From NCBI GenBank assembly GCA_028823235.1, contig JAPKBW010000003.1, positions 1-64,000 on the forward strand: a DNA stretch of 64,000 bases. Reading direction: 5' to 3'. This document shows positions 18,060 to 28,638 of this stretch, piece after piece; the stretch's first letter is position 1; each line of letters begins with the position of its first letter. Source of the DNA: Longimicrobiales bacterium. Its GTDB lineage: Bacteria > Gemmatimonadota > Gemmatimonadetes > Longimicrobiales > Gaopeijiaceae. The notes beneath the pieces were generated by a model that was not told the origin of the DNA, made no database searches, and was given only the letters and a program-made list of their open reading frames with translations. Both the position numbers and the translations under genes were made by a program.

Positions 18060-18134
18060 CTAACCGACAAGCACAGCCCCCCACCCAGTCTCCCGGGTGG
18101 TGGTCGTCGTGGTCGTTCGGCAAGCGTTCACCAT
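18060..18134 (-). CDS. Threonine-rich leader peptide of thrS
   Basis: A 24-codon ORF. It starts MVNACR, continues with seven consecutive threonine codons (18096-18116, mixed ACG and ACC), then RETGW and a short tail to TAG. A GGAG lies just upstream; spacing is short for the ATG and better (five bases) for the adjacent GTG, so either may start it. Eight of 24 residues are Thr. The Thr codons form part of one arm of a hairpin with the following G-rich segment. This is the organisation of amino-acid attenuators such as thrL of E. coli, here placed before thrS. Function is inferred from layout. Confidence 0.88.
   Translation of the reverse strand: MVNACRTTTTTTTRETGWGAVLVG
18076..18104 (-). promoter_or_regulatory. 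Alternative hairpins of the thrS attenuator
   Basis: On the minus strand, ACCACC of the threonine codons continues into CCACCC (18095-18100), which can pair with GGGTGG (18081-18086) to make a pause hairpin. The G-rich arm (18076-18086) can instead pair with GCCCCC and CAC at 18020-18032, which would open the terminator. A ribosome stalled on Thr codons would favour the second state. The pairings were read by eye and energies were not computed. Confidence 0.8.
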
Positions 18135-18153
18135 TTCTCCATTGCTGGTGCGA

Positions 18154-18339
18154 TCACACGATGGGGAGAGCGACGGAGGCGGTCAATGGCGCTGACCGGA
18201 GTTCAGGCCGCGAGCACCCCCGTGGCGCCCAGCGATCAAGCGAAGGCCACAGCCCAAACACCAACCCGACCAGGAACACGATTACTGCGACCCACGTGAT
18301 CAGCCAGAGAAACAGAAAGGGTTCCACTAGGAACGTCAT
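18154..18339 (-). CDS. Possible small membrane protein
   Basis: A 61-residue ORF beginning 21 bases after the stop of the Asp-box protein gene, with GGGGGG about ten bases before the ATG. Residues 8-31 form one clear hydrophobic segment (FLFLWLITWVAVIVFLVGLV). The remaining half is basic and without character. I recognise no family. It overlaps the region where the thrS leader transcript might start, so either it is a real cotranscribed gene or the hydrophobic frame is chance. Confidence 0.4.
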   Translation of the reverse strand: MTFLVEPFLFLWLITWVAVIVFLVGLVFGLWPSLDRWAPRGCSRPELRSAPLTASVALPIV

Positions 18340-18360
18340 CTACGCAGCGCCCCCCGACGA

Positions 18361-21300
18361 TCATCCTCCGCGCTGAGGGGGCGCGACAGGATCCGGCAGT
18401 TTCGGCATCGCGGCGGCCGTGTAGCCCAGAAGAAGAAGGGTCGGCACGGTGCCGGTCAGCGACTGGTTGATGCGGCCGATGACGGCCGGCGCGGTATCCC
18501 ACGAGTGTTCGATCATCCAGAGTTGGTCTGCAGACGCCGGGCCCGTGACAGATTGGATCGCTCCCCAGATTCCCGCCCCGAGTGAAGCCGCGTCGAGATC
18601 GTCGGCCAAAACGTCGAGTTCTTCCCGTACTGTGGCGATCTGACCATTAATGGCCTCGTCATCTGCCGAGACGAGAGCCTCCAGCTCATCGACTGCATCG
18701 CGCATCGCATCGACGGCCTCCTCAGCATCTGACACTGGACCGGACATTCGGTACGACTCCAGCATCGCCAGATAGCGTGTCCGCATGGGACGACGTGCCA
18801 GTTCGACGCGCGGATCGAGTCGTACCACGACCTCCGTCTGCACTACATCTGTCCCCGTCGCCAACTCCACGAGATACGTGCCCGGCATCACCCGGGGGCC
18901 CGGATCCATCGCATTGCCATTGGCATCGTCCTCAACCAGGCGGAGGTCCCAGATGACCTCGTTGAGGCCCGAGCTACCCGGTGCGTCGAGTTCCCGAATC
19001 GCCCCGCCGGTCGCACTTTTGACCCGTAAAGTGAGGTCGTCCACCGAAGTAGCGAGGTGATAGCGAATTCTGGCTCCCGCGCGTGGGTTCGGCGCGGCGT
19101 AAATACCGGGGGTCCAGCCCTGTGGATTATAGGAGTTGTACGATGTGGCCCTGCGGATCGGAAACAGAAACGCGTTGGCGGCAACCGCGCCCGCATCCAG
19201 ACGCTCGAGCGGGGTAATGTCCTCCATGATCCAAACACCGCGCCCATGCGTACCGAGGACGAGGTCGTTTTCTCTGGGGTGAATCTTTATGTCATCAATC
19301 GGGACCGTCGGAAGATTGTTCTTCATCCTGACCCAATTCTGACCGGCATCCGCGGAGACGTAGACACCCATTTCATTTCCGGCGAACAGCAGGTTCGCCT
19401 TGTCGGGGTGTTCCGTCAGGGCGCTTATGGGGGACATGGGGAGGCCCGAAGTCATCGGCTCCCAATCCTGGCCGGAATTCTCGCTGGAGTAGATGTATGG
19501 ATTGAAGTCATCGTTGCGGTGTCCATCAAAAACGATGTGCACACGGCCCGCGGCCTCCCCTGACACAACGATTCGAGTCACGTAGGTGAACGCCGGGAGG
19601 TCTTCAAACCGATCCGTGATATCCGTCCACGTGGCTCCACCGTCGCGGGTCACGTGTACGCGCCCGTCGTCAGAACCCGTGTAGATCAGGGCGGCATCTC
19701 GTGGCGACTCACCGATTGCAGTGAGGTTGCCGTAGGACGACTGTCCGTCGTTGCGGGACATCTGAGGCGTGCCGCCGACGATGCCCATGATCGGGAGTGT
19801 GTCTCGGTCGATCGCCCACGTGAGATCAGGACTGATCGGCTCGAACGAATCACCCAAGTCAGTCGACTTGTAGAGCACGTTCGACCCGATATACACGGTG
19901 TTGTCGTCGTGCGCAGAGATCAGGACCGGTGTGTCCCAGTTCCAACGAGGATCCTGGCGTTCGCCGTCCGGATCGAATCGAGCGGTCGGGCGACGACGAG
20001 CACGCTCCATGGAGATGAGATCGACCCGGCTCAGATTGCCGCCCTGCGACTCCGCGAGCATGACGTCGGGGTTGGTCGGGTGCATGACCGTAAAGAAGCC
20101 GTCCCCACTGCCTACGTTGTACCAGTCGCGCGCGCGAATCCCCTGGTTTGACCAGGTGTCCGACGGGGCACACCAAGACCCGTTGTCCTGCAGCCCTCCG
20201 CAAACGTGATACGGGTCGCGCATATCGATGCCGACCTCGTAGAGCTGAGCAAGTGGGAGATTCCTGAACTGATACCAGTTGTCGGAGCGATCCCAGCTTA
20301 TCGAGACCCCGCCGTCGCTCCCGAGAATCAGGTGGTCCGAGTTCCCAGGGTTGATCCACAACGCATGGTGGTCGAGATGGACGCCCTCGGCCGCGTCATT
20401 GGTGAACGACCGCCCCCCATCGCTTGTCCGAAACAGGTCGGAACCACCCAGATACATACGCTCCGGGTCGTTGGGGTCGATACGAATCTGGGAGTAGTAC
20501 ATGGGTCGATTGTTCGTCGTGGACCTCTGTTCCCAGCTCTCGCCACGATCCGTCGAACAGTACACGCCGTTTTGCACCTGATCACCCTGAGGCGCGGCGC
20601 CGCGACCACCCGGACCCCGAGCATCCGCCTCTACGAGGGCGCAGACTAGGTTCCCGTCACGGCGATAGATGTCGAGCCCGATCCTTCCCATATCACCGTC
20701 CGGCAGCCCGTTCGACATCTCAATCCAGGAGGCTCCGCCGTCCGTCGTCCGGTAGATGCCACTCCCGGGCCCGCCACCGTTGTACCCCCATGCCTTCCGC
20801 TGGCGCTGATACATGCCGACGAAGAGGGTCTGTGGGTCATTCGGGTCCATCGCCATATCGATGGCACCGGTGTTGTCATCAATGTAGAAGACGTGCTCCC
20901 AGGTCACACCTCCGTCGGTCGTCTTGTAAACGCCGCGCTCCGGATTTGAGCCCCAGAGGTGCCCCATCGCCGCGACATAGGCGACGTCGGGGTTTCTGGG
21001 GTGCACCGCAATCCGGGAGATATGGTGGGTGTTCTCAAGCCCAAGGTGCGTCCAGGTGCGCCCTGCGTCCGTAGTTCGGTAGACACCGTTTCCCCATGGC
21101 GAACTCTGCCGGTTCTGAGGCTCTCCTGTACCCACCCACACGACGTTCGCGTTCGAGGGGGCTACCGTGACATCCCCCACGGACGAGGTGACTTCATTGT
21201 CGAAAATCGAGGCGAAGGTGATGCCGGCATTTTCCGTCTTCCAGATTCCACCCGTTGCCGTCCCTACGTAGAAGACAGAGGGGTCACTCTCCACCACGGC

Positions 21301-21459
21301 CAGATCGGAGATCCGACCCCCGACGATGGTCGGGCCGACTTCGCGCCACTCAAGGGCGTTCGCGACCGAAGCGACCTGGTCCGGGGTCTGAGCGAAAAGG
21401 GCGGGTGCAGCCGCCAAGAGCGCGACTGCGGCGCCAGCGAAGGAAGTATTAGTGCGCAT
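18361..21459 (-). CDS. Secreted Asp-box (sortilin/BNR-type) beta-propeller protein
   Basis: A large exported protein of 1032 residues. I start at the ATG giving a clean signal peptide (MRTNTSFAGAAVALLAAAPA, cleavage after FAQ). An AGGATT ribosome-binding site precedes it. The upstream in-frame ATG at 21486 adds nine residues and breaks the signal. About ten Asp-box repeats of the TTDGGVTW, STDRGESW and SADAGQNW type indicate multi-bladed propellers as in sortilin/VPS10 and exo-sialidase-like proteins. The last 250 residues form a separate domain with a beta segment (YHLATSVDDLTLRV) and a helical tail. Substrate is unknown; such proteins are often annotated glycosyl hydrolase without proof. 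Confidence 0.88.
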   Translation of the reverse strand: MRTNTSFAGAAVALLAAAPALFAQTPDQVASVANALEWREVGPTIVGGRISDLAVVESDPSVFYVGTATGGIWKTENAGITFASIFDNEVTSSVGDVTVAPSNANVVWVGTGEPQNRQSSPWGNGVYRTTDAGRTWTHLGLENTHHISRIAVHPRNPDVAYVAAMGHLWGSNPERGVYKTTDGGVTWEHVFYIDDNTGAIDMAMDPNDPQTLFVGMYQRQRKAWGYNGGGPGSGIYRTTDGGASWIEMSNGLPDGDMGRIGLDIYRRDGNLVCALVEADARGPGGRGAAPQGDQVQNGVYCSTDRGESWEQRSTTNNRPMYYSQIRIDPNDPERMYLGGSDLFRTSDGGRSFTNDAAEGVHLDHHALWINPGNSDHLILGSDGGVSISWDRSDNWYQFRNLPLAQLYEVGIDMRDPYHVCGGLQDNGSWCAPSDTWSNQGIRARDWYNVGSGDGFFTVMHPTNPDVMLAESQGGNLSRVDLISMERARRRPTARFDPDGERQDPRWNWDTPVLISAHDDNTVYIGSNVLYKSTDLGDSFEPISPDLTWAIDRDTLPIMGIVGGTPQMSRNDGQSSYGNLTAIGESPRDAALIYTGSDDGRVHVTRDGGATWTDITDRFEDLPAFTYVTRIVVSGEAAGRVHIVFDGHRNDDFNPYIYSSENSGQDWEPMTSGLPMSPISALTEHPDKANLLFAGNEMGVYVSADAGQNWVRMKNNLPTVPIDDIKIHPRENDLVLGTHGRGVWIMEDITPLERLDAGAVAANAFLFPIRRATSYNSYNPQGWTPGIYAAPNPRAGARIRYHLATSVDDLTLRVKSATGGAIRELDAPGSSGLNEVIWDLRLVEDDANGNAMDPGPRVMPGTYLVELATGTDVVQTEVVVRLDPRVELARRPMRTRYLAMLESYRMSGPVSDAEEAVDAMRDAVDELEALVSADDEAINGQIATVREELDVLADDLDAASLGAGIWGAIQSVTGPASADQLWMIEHSWDTAPAVIGRINQSLTGTVPTLLLLGYTAAAMPKLPDPVAPPQRGG

Positions 21460-21772
21460 GAAGAATCCTGTGGGGCTTCGTATCAATCCGAGGAGGCAAT
21501 CCTAGGGCCCGGCGCGACGCAGCGCACGGTCCGGACATACCTTCTGTTGCCCATCGCAGGTCGCATGAGCGCCGGAATTACGGATACACGACCCGCAGCT
21601 GAATCACACCGGCTGGCGACACGGCATCGCCGCCATGGCAGAACAACTCGGAATGCTCTTCGTAATCGCCAGTCTGGTTCAGGTCGATGCACACCAAGGC
21701 ACGGTGCCTTGGTCGTGGTTCCGCACGTAGAAGCGTGCAACGGGTGGGCCGGACTGTTGCTCCGGGTTGAAC
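21460..21772. other. Intergenic stretch without recognised gene
   Basis: About 310 bases between two minus-strand genes. Frames open here do not resemble proteins, and no terminator with a T-tract is evident. The leader of the Asp-box gene with its AGGATT ribosome-binding site is at the low-coordinate end. Confidence 0.5.
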
Positions 21773-22297
21773 TCACATCTTTTCGTGCGTGGGATTAGCG
21801 TTGTAGGCAGCCGTGCCACCCGGACGAATCGAGAGATAGTCCCAGCCCTCCCCGGTCAGCATCTTCCCGAGAAACGTGATTTGTCCGACGTGGTAGGCCG
21901 TGTGGCCGAGTGAACGCTCGAGGGCCTCGACCACCGTCAACTCCACTCCGCGGACCAGCACCACCCTGGAGAGCTTCTCGTCCGTGAGCCCGCCAAGCGT
22001 CTCCACAAGGATATCCCATCCCTCATCCCAACGAGCGATCACCTCGTCCCCTGTGACGGTGCGGACGGAGAACTCGTCGTCACGCTCTCTCCACGCCTTC
22101 TCACCATCAGTTGTGAGAAAGTCGGTGAAGCGTGACTTGAAATTTCCGCTGAGGTGCCAGACGATCATCGCGACCGAAAGGCTCTCCGCGGACACGCGCG
22201 TGCACAGTTGCCCGCCACTGAGCTGACCCATCGCACCTCGCCCCAGTGTCCGATAGCGTCGGTATTCCCCTTCGATCGCCGAGATGACGTCCCGCAT
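21773..22297 (-). CDS. DinB-superfamily DUF1572-type protein
   Basis: A 174-residue four-helix-bundle protein of the DinB/YfiT group. Likely metal-ligand histidines occur at the expected places: MIVWHLSGNFKSRF near residue 45 and LGHTAYHVGQITFLGK near residue 134. Function is unknown; relatives are thiol- or metal-linked transferases. It is transcribed divergently from the acylase gene, with 150 bases between them. Confidence 0.8.
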   Translation of the reverse strand: MRDVISAIEGEYRRYRTLGRGAMGQLSGGQLCTRVSAESLSVAMIVWHLSGNFKSRFTDFLTTDGEKAWRERDDEFSVRTVTGDEVIARWDEGWDILVETLGGLTDEKLSRVVLVRGVELTVVEALERSLGHTAYHVGQITFLGKMLTGEGWDYLSIRPGGTAAYNANPTHEKM

Positions 22298-22447
22298 TCA
22301 TGGCTCCGGTTGCAGATCCTCGAAGAGACCCGGTCTACTTGTCGGCCTAGACATGGTCCGGGCCTCTTCTTCGGCCTAGAATGCCGCCTACCCGTCAACG
22401 CCTAAGCGTCCGTGTCACAGCGACGTCATCACCAACCCGATCACACC

Positions 22448-24694
22448 ATGCATAAGCTCTTTTCGCTCTTGGCCCTAGCCCTCATCGCATGTGCACCACA
22501 GACCCCTGAGGTCGCGAGGTGGGAGGCTATGGCGGACGATGTCACGATTACAAGGGATGACTGGGGCATCGCTCACATCCACGGACCGACGGATGCGCAC
22601 GCGGTCTTCGGCATGATCTACGCCCAGGCGGAGGACGACTTCAATCGAATTGAGGTCAATTTTCTCAATTCACAGGGCCGGCTGGCAGAGGCCGAGGGAG
22701 AAGCTGAGATCTGGCGCGACCTCCGCATGCAACTGTTCATAGATCCTGTCGAAATGCAGGACTTGTATGTGCAGAGTCCGGAATGGCTGAAATCGCTCAT
22801 GAACGCCTGGGCCGATGGCCTCAACTACTATCTACATACGCATCCGGAAGTGACCCCGCGCGTGCTGGACCAATTCGAGCCGTGGATGGCGCTCACCTTC
22901 AGCGAGGGGAGCATCGGAGGCGACATCGAGCGAGTGAACATGGGTCAGCTGGAAGCGTTTTATGGGGCCCTTCCCCAAGCTCTCAAGATGGCCGGCGTGG
23001 CCGCCGACGCGAATGTCTCGCCCATCGTGGCAGCGTTGGACCCGGCGGTGTTGCGGGATGCTGAGATCGTCATCCAAGAACCGCTTGTGGACTGGAGTGA
23101 GCCCCAGGGCTCGAACGGCTTCGCCGTCGCGCCACAGAACACGGAGAACGGGAACGCTCTTCTCCTTATCAATCCCCACACGTCGTTCTTCTTCCGCTCT
23201 GAACTGCACATGTCGAGTGACGAGGGCCTGAATGCCTATGGCGCCTCGACGTGGGGCCAATTCTTCGTGTACCAGGGCTTCAACGAGGATGCCGGGTGGA
23301 TGCACACATCGAGTGGCGTCGACAACATCGACGAATATCTCCTGGAGCCGCAGGTCGGGGAGGGTCGTGTAAGCTACGCACACGACGGAGAGAGCCGCCC
23401 GATGGAAACAAGGGAGGTCACGATCCGCTACAGAACCGACTCGGGAATGGAGGAGCGGACCTTCACCGTCTATCGGACGCATCACGGCCCGGTCGTTCGG
23501 AGCCTCGATGGTCAGTGGGTCGCAACCGCGCTCATGGAGGAGCCGCTATCCGCCCTGCAGCAGTCGTGGGGTCGCACCAAGGCACGCACCCTTGATGACT
23601 ACCACGAGAACATGGCGATGCACACCAACTCGTCGAACAACACCCTCTACGCGGACTCGGACGGCAATATCGCCTACTGGCATTCCAATTTCGTGCCGGA
23701 ACGCGACGCCAGCTTCGACTGGTCCCGGCCCGTGGATGGAAGCTCGAGCGCGACGAACTGGGGGCAGCCACACTCCGTCGAAGAGACACCAAACGTCTTC
23801 AACCCGGACATCGGCTGGCTCCAGAACACGAACAACTGGCCCTTCAGTGCCGCTGGCCCAGACAGCCCGGAGCAGTCGGATTACGCGTCATACTTCCAGC
23901 GCGGGGGCGAGAACGCCCGAGGCATTCATGCTCAGCGAGTGCTTCAGAGTCGGAACAATTTCACGATCGAAACATTGATCGAAGCCGCCTACGACACTCA
24001 GATGCCCGGCTTCGAGCCCATAGTCCCCGCTCTGATCGAGGCCTATGCTGGGACGTCTGCCTCGCACCCGCTGAAGAGCGAACTCGCGGAGCAGATGGCG
24101 CTGATCAACGGCTGGGACTACCGCTGGGGGCTTGAGTCCGTCGCAACCTCCGTCGCCACCTACTGGGCCGAGGACATGATGCAGCGTGTCGCAGCCTCTG
24201 CCCGGTCAGCGGGAATGTCGACGAATGATTACATCGCTCGTGGCGCGTCCGCAGAACAGCACCTGCAGTCGCTCAAGGCGGCTTCAGATCAGCTCGCGGC
24301 GGAGTTTGGAGACTGGCGGACACCGTGGGGCGAGATCAATCGGTATCAGCGCCTGAACGGTGATATGGTCCAGCCCTTCAATGACAGCGAGCCGAGCCTC
24401 CCCGTGGGGTTCCATTCCGGTCGTTGGGGATCGCTGGCGTCCTTCGGAGCGCGTCCTTACCCGGGAACCGTGCGACGCTACGGGACGAGCGGAAACAGCT
24501 TCGTCGCGGTCGTCGAGTTCGGGGAGCGCGTCCGAGCCATGGCCATTACGGCGGGAGGAGAAAGTGGCGACCCGGCCTCGCCTCACTTCAACGATCAGGC
24601 ACAGCGGTACGCGGATGGAGATCTGCGGCCGGTGTACTACTACCCGGAAGACATCGAGGCGCACGCCCAGCGGGTGTACAAGCCAGGGAGATAG
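22448..24694 (+). CDS. Penicillin acylase family lipoprotein
   Basis: N-terminal-nucleophile hydrolase of the penicillin/acyl-homoserine-lactone acylase family. It is made as a precursor that cleaves itself into alpha and beta chains. I start at ATG 22448, giving MHKLFSLLALALIAC with a lipobox (LIAC, Cys15), so it is probably membrane-anchored outside the cytoplasm. The nucleophile Ser222 sits in QGSNGFAVAP, the new N-terminus of the beta chain. NPHTSFFF and later HTNSSNNTLYADSDGNIAYWH match the substrate pocket and oxyanion regions. 748 residues is the normal precursor size. Substrate is uncertain; acyl amides, including quorum signals, are possible. Confidence 0.92.
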   Translation: MHKLFSLLALALIACAPQTPEVARWEAMADDVTITRDDWGIAHIHGPTDAHAVFGMIYAQAEDDFNRIEVNFLNSQGRLAEAEGEAEIWRDLRMQLFIDPVEMQDLYVQSPEWLKSLMNAWADGLNYYLHTHPEVTPRVLDQFEPWMALTFSEGSIGGDIERVNMGQLEAFYGALPQALKMAGVAADANVSPIVAALDPAVLRDAEIVIQEPLVDWSEPQGSNGFAVAPQNTENGNALLLINPHTSFFFRSELHMSSDEGLNAYGASTWGQFFVYQGFNEDAGWMHTSSGVDNIDEYLLEPQVGEGRVSYAHDGESRPMETREVTIRYRTDSGMEERTFTVYRTHHGPVVRSLDGQWVATALMEEPLSALQQSWGRTKARTLDDYHENMAMHTNSSNNTLYADSDGNIAYWHSNFVPERDASFDWSRPVDGSSSATNWGQPHSVEETPNVFNPDIGWLQNTNNWPFSAAGPDSPEQSDYASYFQRGGENARGIHAQRVLQSRNNFTIETLIEAAYDTQMPGFEPIVPALIEAYAGTSASHPLKSELAEQMALINGWDYRWGLESVATSVATYWAEDMMQRVAASARSAGMSTNDYIARGASAEQHLQSLKAASDQLAAEFGDWRTPWGEINRYQRLNGDMVQPFNDSEPSLPVGFHSGRWGSLASFGARPYPGTVRRYGTSGNSFVAVVEFGERVRAMAITAGGESGDPASPHFNDQAQRYADGDLRPVYYYPEDIEAHAQRVYKPGR

Positions 24695-25312
24695 CACGCT
24701 TCCTGGGATTTAGCCTGACATGTCGCACCGTGATTCCTTGACGGCGCAGTACTGTCGATCCCGGAGTATGTGGGGGTAGCCAGGGACGCCATGTTCTCTG
24801 GTGGCGCCTCAAGCTGGAGCCTCGCACAATCCGGGCGTTCGCCACCCTCCACCTCGCCTTTGCGGTCGCTGCAGTCCTCACCGGCTGCTCGCCTCGACCG
24901 ACCCAGTGTTGGGAAGTACGCCAAGCCGCTCTCCCCACAACATCACATGGCGCTGTCCGCCACTAGCGGGAACACCGGAGCGACTCATCTCCGGACTCGC
25001 ATGGGGGTTGCGGTTGCTATGGGACGGTCTGGTCGGAGTGTAGATAGCTCACCAGAGTTGAGGGGCTGACCGAGCTTTGTGTATTGCCGAGGAGCTAGCG
25101 CCGGAAGAGTTCTCGCGGAGCCACATAGCGGGCGCGGGGGCTCGATTCTGGGCCCTCGGGACCGACGCAACCTAGGCCCCACGGTGTCACGGACCGAATC
25201 GAACTGTTCGGAGACATCCGGACCACGTGCGAAGGGTGTCACCCTGCACGGAGTCAGAGCCCCTGATGTAGGTCCGTGCGTCCGACCCAAACAAGAGACC
25301 GTCCGAATAGAA
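24695..25312. other. Intergenic stretch with a possible lipoprotein-gene remnant
   Basis: About 620 bases between convergent genes. One plus-strand frame (about 24802-24966) reads as a lipoprotein signal (FAVAAVLTGCSPRPT) but lacks any ATG, GTG or TTG before it after the last in-frame stop. It ends after about 55 codons. I treat it as a possible decayed gene. Nothing else is recognised. Confidence 0.4.
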
Positions 25313-25345
25313 GACGGCCCGGCCACCGTAATGGTGACCGGGCCG
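25304..25345 (-). terminator. Terminator after groEL
   Basis: On the minus strand, an eight-base GC stem (CGGCCCGG with CCGGGCCG), one mismatch and four more pairs, followed by TCTTCTATT. It lies 26 bases past the groEL stop. Confidence 0.8.
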
Positions 25346-25370
25346 CTTCATACCACCGAAGTGGTCTGGA

Positions 25371-27044
<1,674 letters not shown>

Positions 27045-27341
27045 TTACGGTACGATCGCGAGAATGTCAGACTCACGAAGGATGAGGTACTCTTCACTTT
27101 CCAGCGTGACATCGGTACCGCTGTACTTGCCGTAGAGGACCTTGTCGCCCACGGACACGTCCATGTCGAGACGAGTGCCGTCGTCAGACAGCTTCCCGGG
27201 ACCGACGGCGACGATCTCACCCTGAGACGGCTTTTCTTTGGCCGTGTCTGGAATATAGAGACCACCGCGCATCTGCTCGTCCTCGTCTAGCGGCTTCACC
27301 ACGACACGGTCTGAAAGCGGTTTAACCTTTTTTGCACCCAT
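27045..27341 (-). CDS. groS: Co-chaperonin GroES
   Basis: Lid of the GroEL chamber. The 98 residues have [20 protein letters not shown], including the mobile-loop region [21 protein letters not shown] strong AGGAGG lies five bases before the ATG. It is the first gene of the groESL operon, 48 bases downstream of the CIRCE element. Confidence 0.99.
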   Translation of the reverse strand: MGAKKVKPLSDRVVVKPLDEDEQMRGGLYIPDTAKEKPSQGEIVAVGPGKLSDDGTRLDMDVSVGDKVLYGKYSGTDVTLESEEYLILRESDILAIVP

Positions 27342-27388
27342 CGGACCTCCTCTGGCATACTGGGGCCAGTCTTAATTTGGAATAGCGA

Positions 27389-27415
27389 TTAGCACTCAAC
27401 ATACACGAGTGCTAA
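27389..27415 (-). promoter_or_regulatory. CIRCE operator (HrcA site)
   Basis: A perfect TTAGCACTC, nine-base spacer, GAGTGCTAA inverted repeat 48 bases upstream of the groES start. This is the known binding site of the heat-shock repressor HrcA. A TTGACC about 35 bases upstream (27448-27453) could be the promoter -35, but the -10 is unclear. hrcA itself is not in the window. Confidence 0.97.
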
Positions 27416-27470
27416 TGAGCCATAAATCTGTACCCGGCCACGGGGCAGGTCAACCATCCGAATCACCTGA

Positions 27471-28547
27471 TCAGAGCCCTTCGGTGAGGATATCCATGCG
27501 GGCCACGCCGTCCAATCCAACGATGGCGTGAACCACCTCCTCGGACAGCCTTGGATCAAACCAGTGACCGAGCTCAGAGAGGTTCTCAAACGCACCACGA
27601 GCTTCGGAATACGCACGCTCAAGCACGGCTCGAGCCGAGGCGCCGAACGCCTCCTCAACCACCCCTTTCGGAACAGGCGCACCATTCCAGAGCGGATCGA
27701 GGACGGCGCGTTCGTCCTCGGTACCAAGGTGATGCACCTGCGCCACGAGTAAATTGTGCGTGCGACGACCCACATCGAACTCGAAGTCGATCAGATCATC
27801 GACCATCTGAAAGGCCGTGCCTAGGCGCGCGATGGCTGCCTCCGCACGGGTCACACGCTCGGCCATCTCGCCGGATTCGAGCACCGCTGGGGCGGCGAAC
27901 GCGAGCGCGAACAGCGCACCTCCCCTGACCCGGTGGACAGCCTCGACCATTACTTCCGGATGAGGAATCGAGTCGACCCCGCCTTCTTCAGAGCCCTCCA
28001 GAACTCCAATGGAAGCCATTCGGTTCAAGAGCGAGCGCTGCACGCCCACGCGATCTTCCGCACTCAGAAGGCTCTCATCCACTCCACGATCAAGGACCGC
28101 ACGGAGGAGCCGCTCGAACGACATCAACTGCAGGATCGACATGAATCTGGCGCCGGAATGATCGGCGAGCGGCAACAGGCTCTTTGCCTGATCATCGAAG
28201 AGATTGTCCGCCGCGGTAATCGTGCCCTTTATGCAGAAATTGAGTTCTGTGTATAACTGAAGCCGCTCACTTGGCACGCCCAATGAACCGAAGATCGATC
28301 GGAACAAGATCAGGAAGAAATATTCCTGCAAAAAATGAAGCCCGTCAGTCGTCGCGACCTCGTCGGAGCTGGGGACGTGAGGGGACTCGGTACGGAAGCT
28401 CTCGTCTATGAGGGACTCGAAGTCCGCGTAGACCCGGCGCACCCCGTCGGCCTGTGCCTCCATATCTGGCGCCAGGCGGTCCCAGACGCCTTCATCCGCG
28501 AGAAGCTGGACGGCGCGCTGTGAACGAAAGACGGGCGACAGGGTCAT
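27471..28547 (-). CDS. Divergent trans-isoprenyl diphosphate synthase-like protein
   Basis: An all-helical class I isoprenoid-synthase fold protein of 358 residues from ATG 28547 (a TTG at 28589 would add 14). The second Asp-rich motif is intact in FQMVDDLIDFEFD. The first motif is altered: AADNLFDDQAKSLLP lacks the usual DDxxD and the following RRG. Either it uses an unusual substrate or it has lost prenyl elongation. It is distinct from ispA at 4754-5674 and lies next to coaX on the same strand. Product unknown. Confidence 0.75.
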   Translation of the reverse strand: MTLSPVFRSQRAVQLLADEGVWDRLAPDMEAQADGVRRVYADFESLIDESFRTESPHVPSSDEVATTDGLHFLQEYFFLILFRSIFGSLGVPSERLQLYTELNFCIKGTITAADNLFDDQAKSLLPLADHSGARFMSILQLMSFERLLRAVLDRGVDESLLSAEDRVGVQRSLLNRMASIGVLEGSEEGGVDSIPHPEVMVEAVHRVRGGALFALAFAAPAVLESGEMAERVTRAEAAIARLGTAFQMVDDLIDFEFDVGRRTHNLLVAQVHHLGTEDERAVLDPLWNGAPVPKGVVEEAFGASARAVLERAYSEARGAFENLSELGHWFDPRLSEEVVHAIVGLDGVARMDILTEGL

Positions 28548-28638
28548 GGGCTCAGGGTCAAGGCTGGAGTAACGCAGTGCGGTCCCCAAGGGGACGCACG
28601 CTCAAGCCGGTCAATCTAGTGAAGTTCCGGCCATTGCG

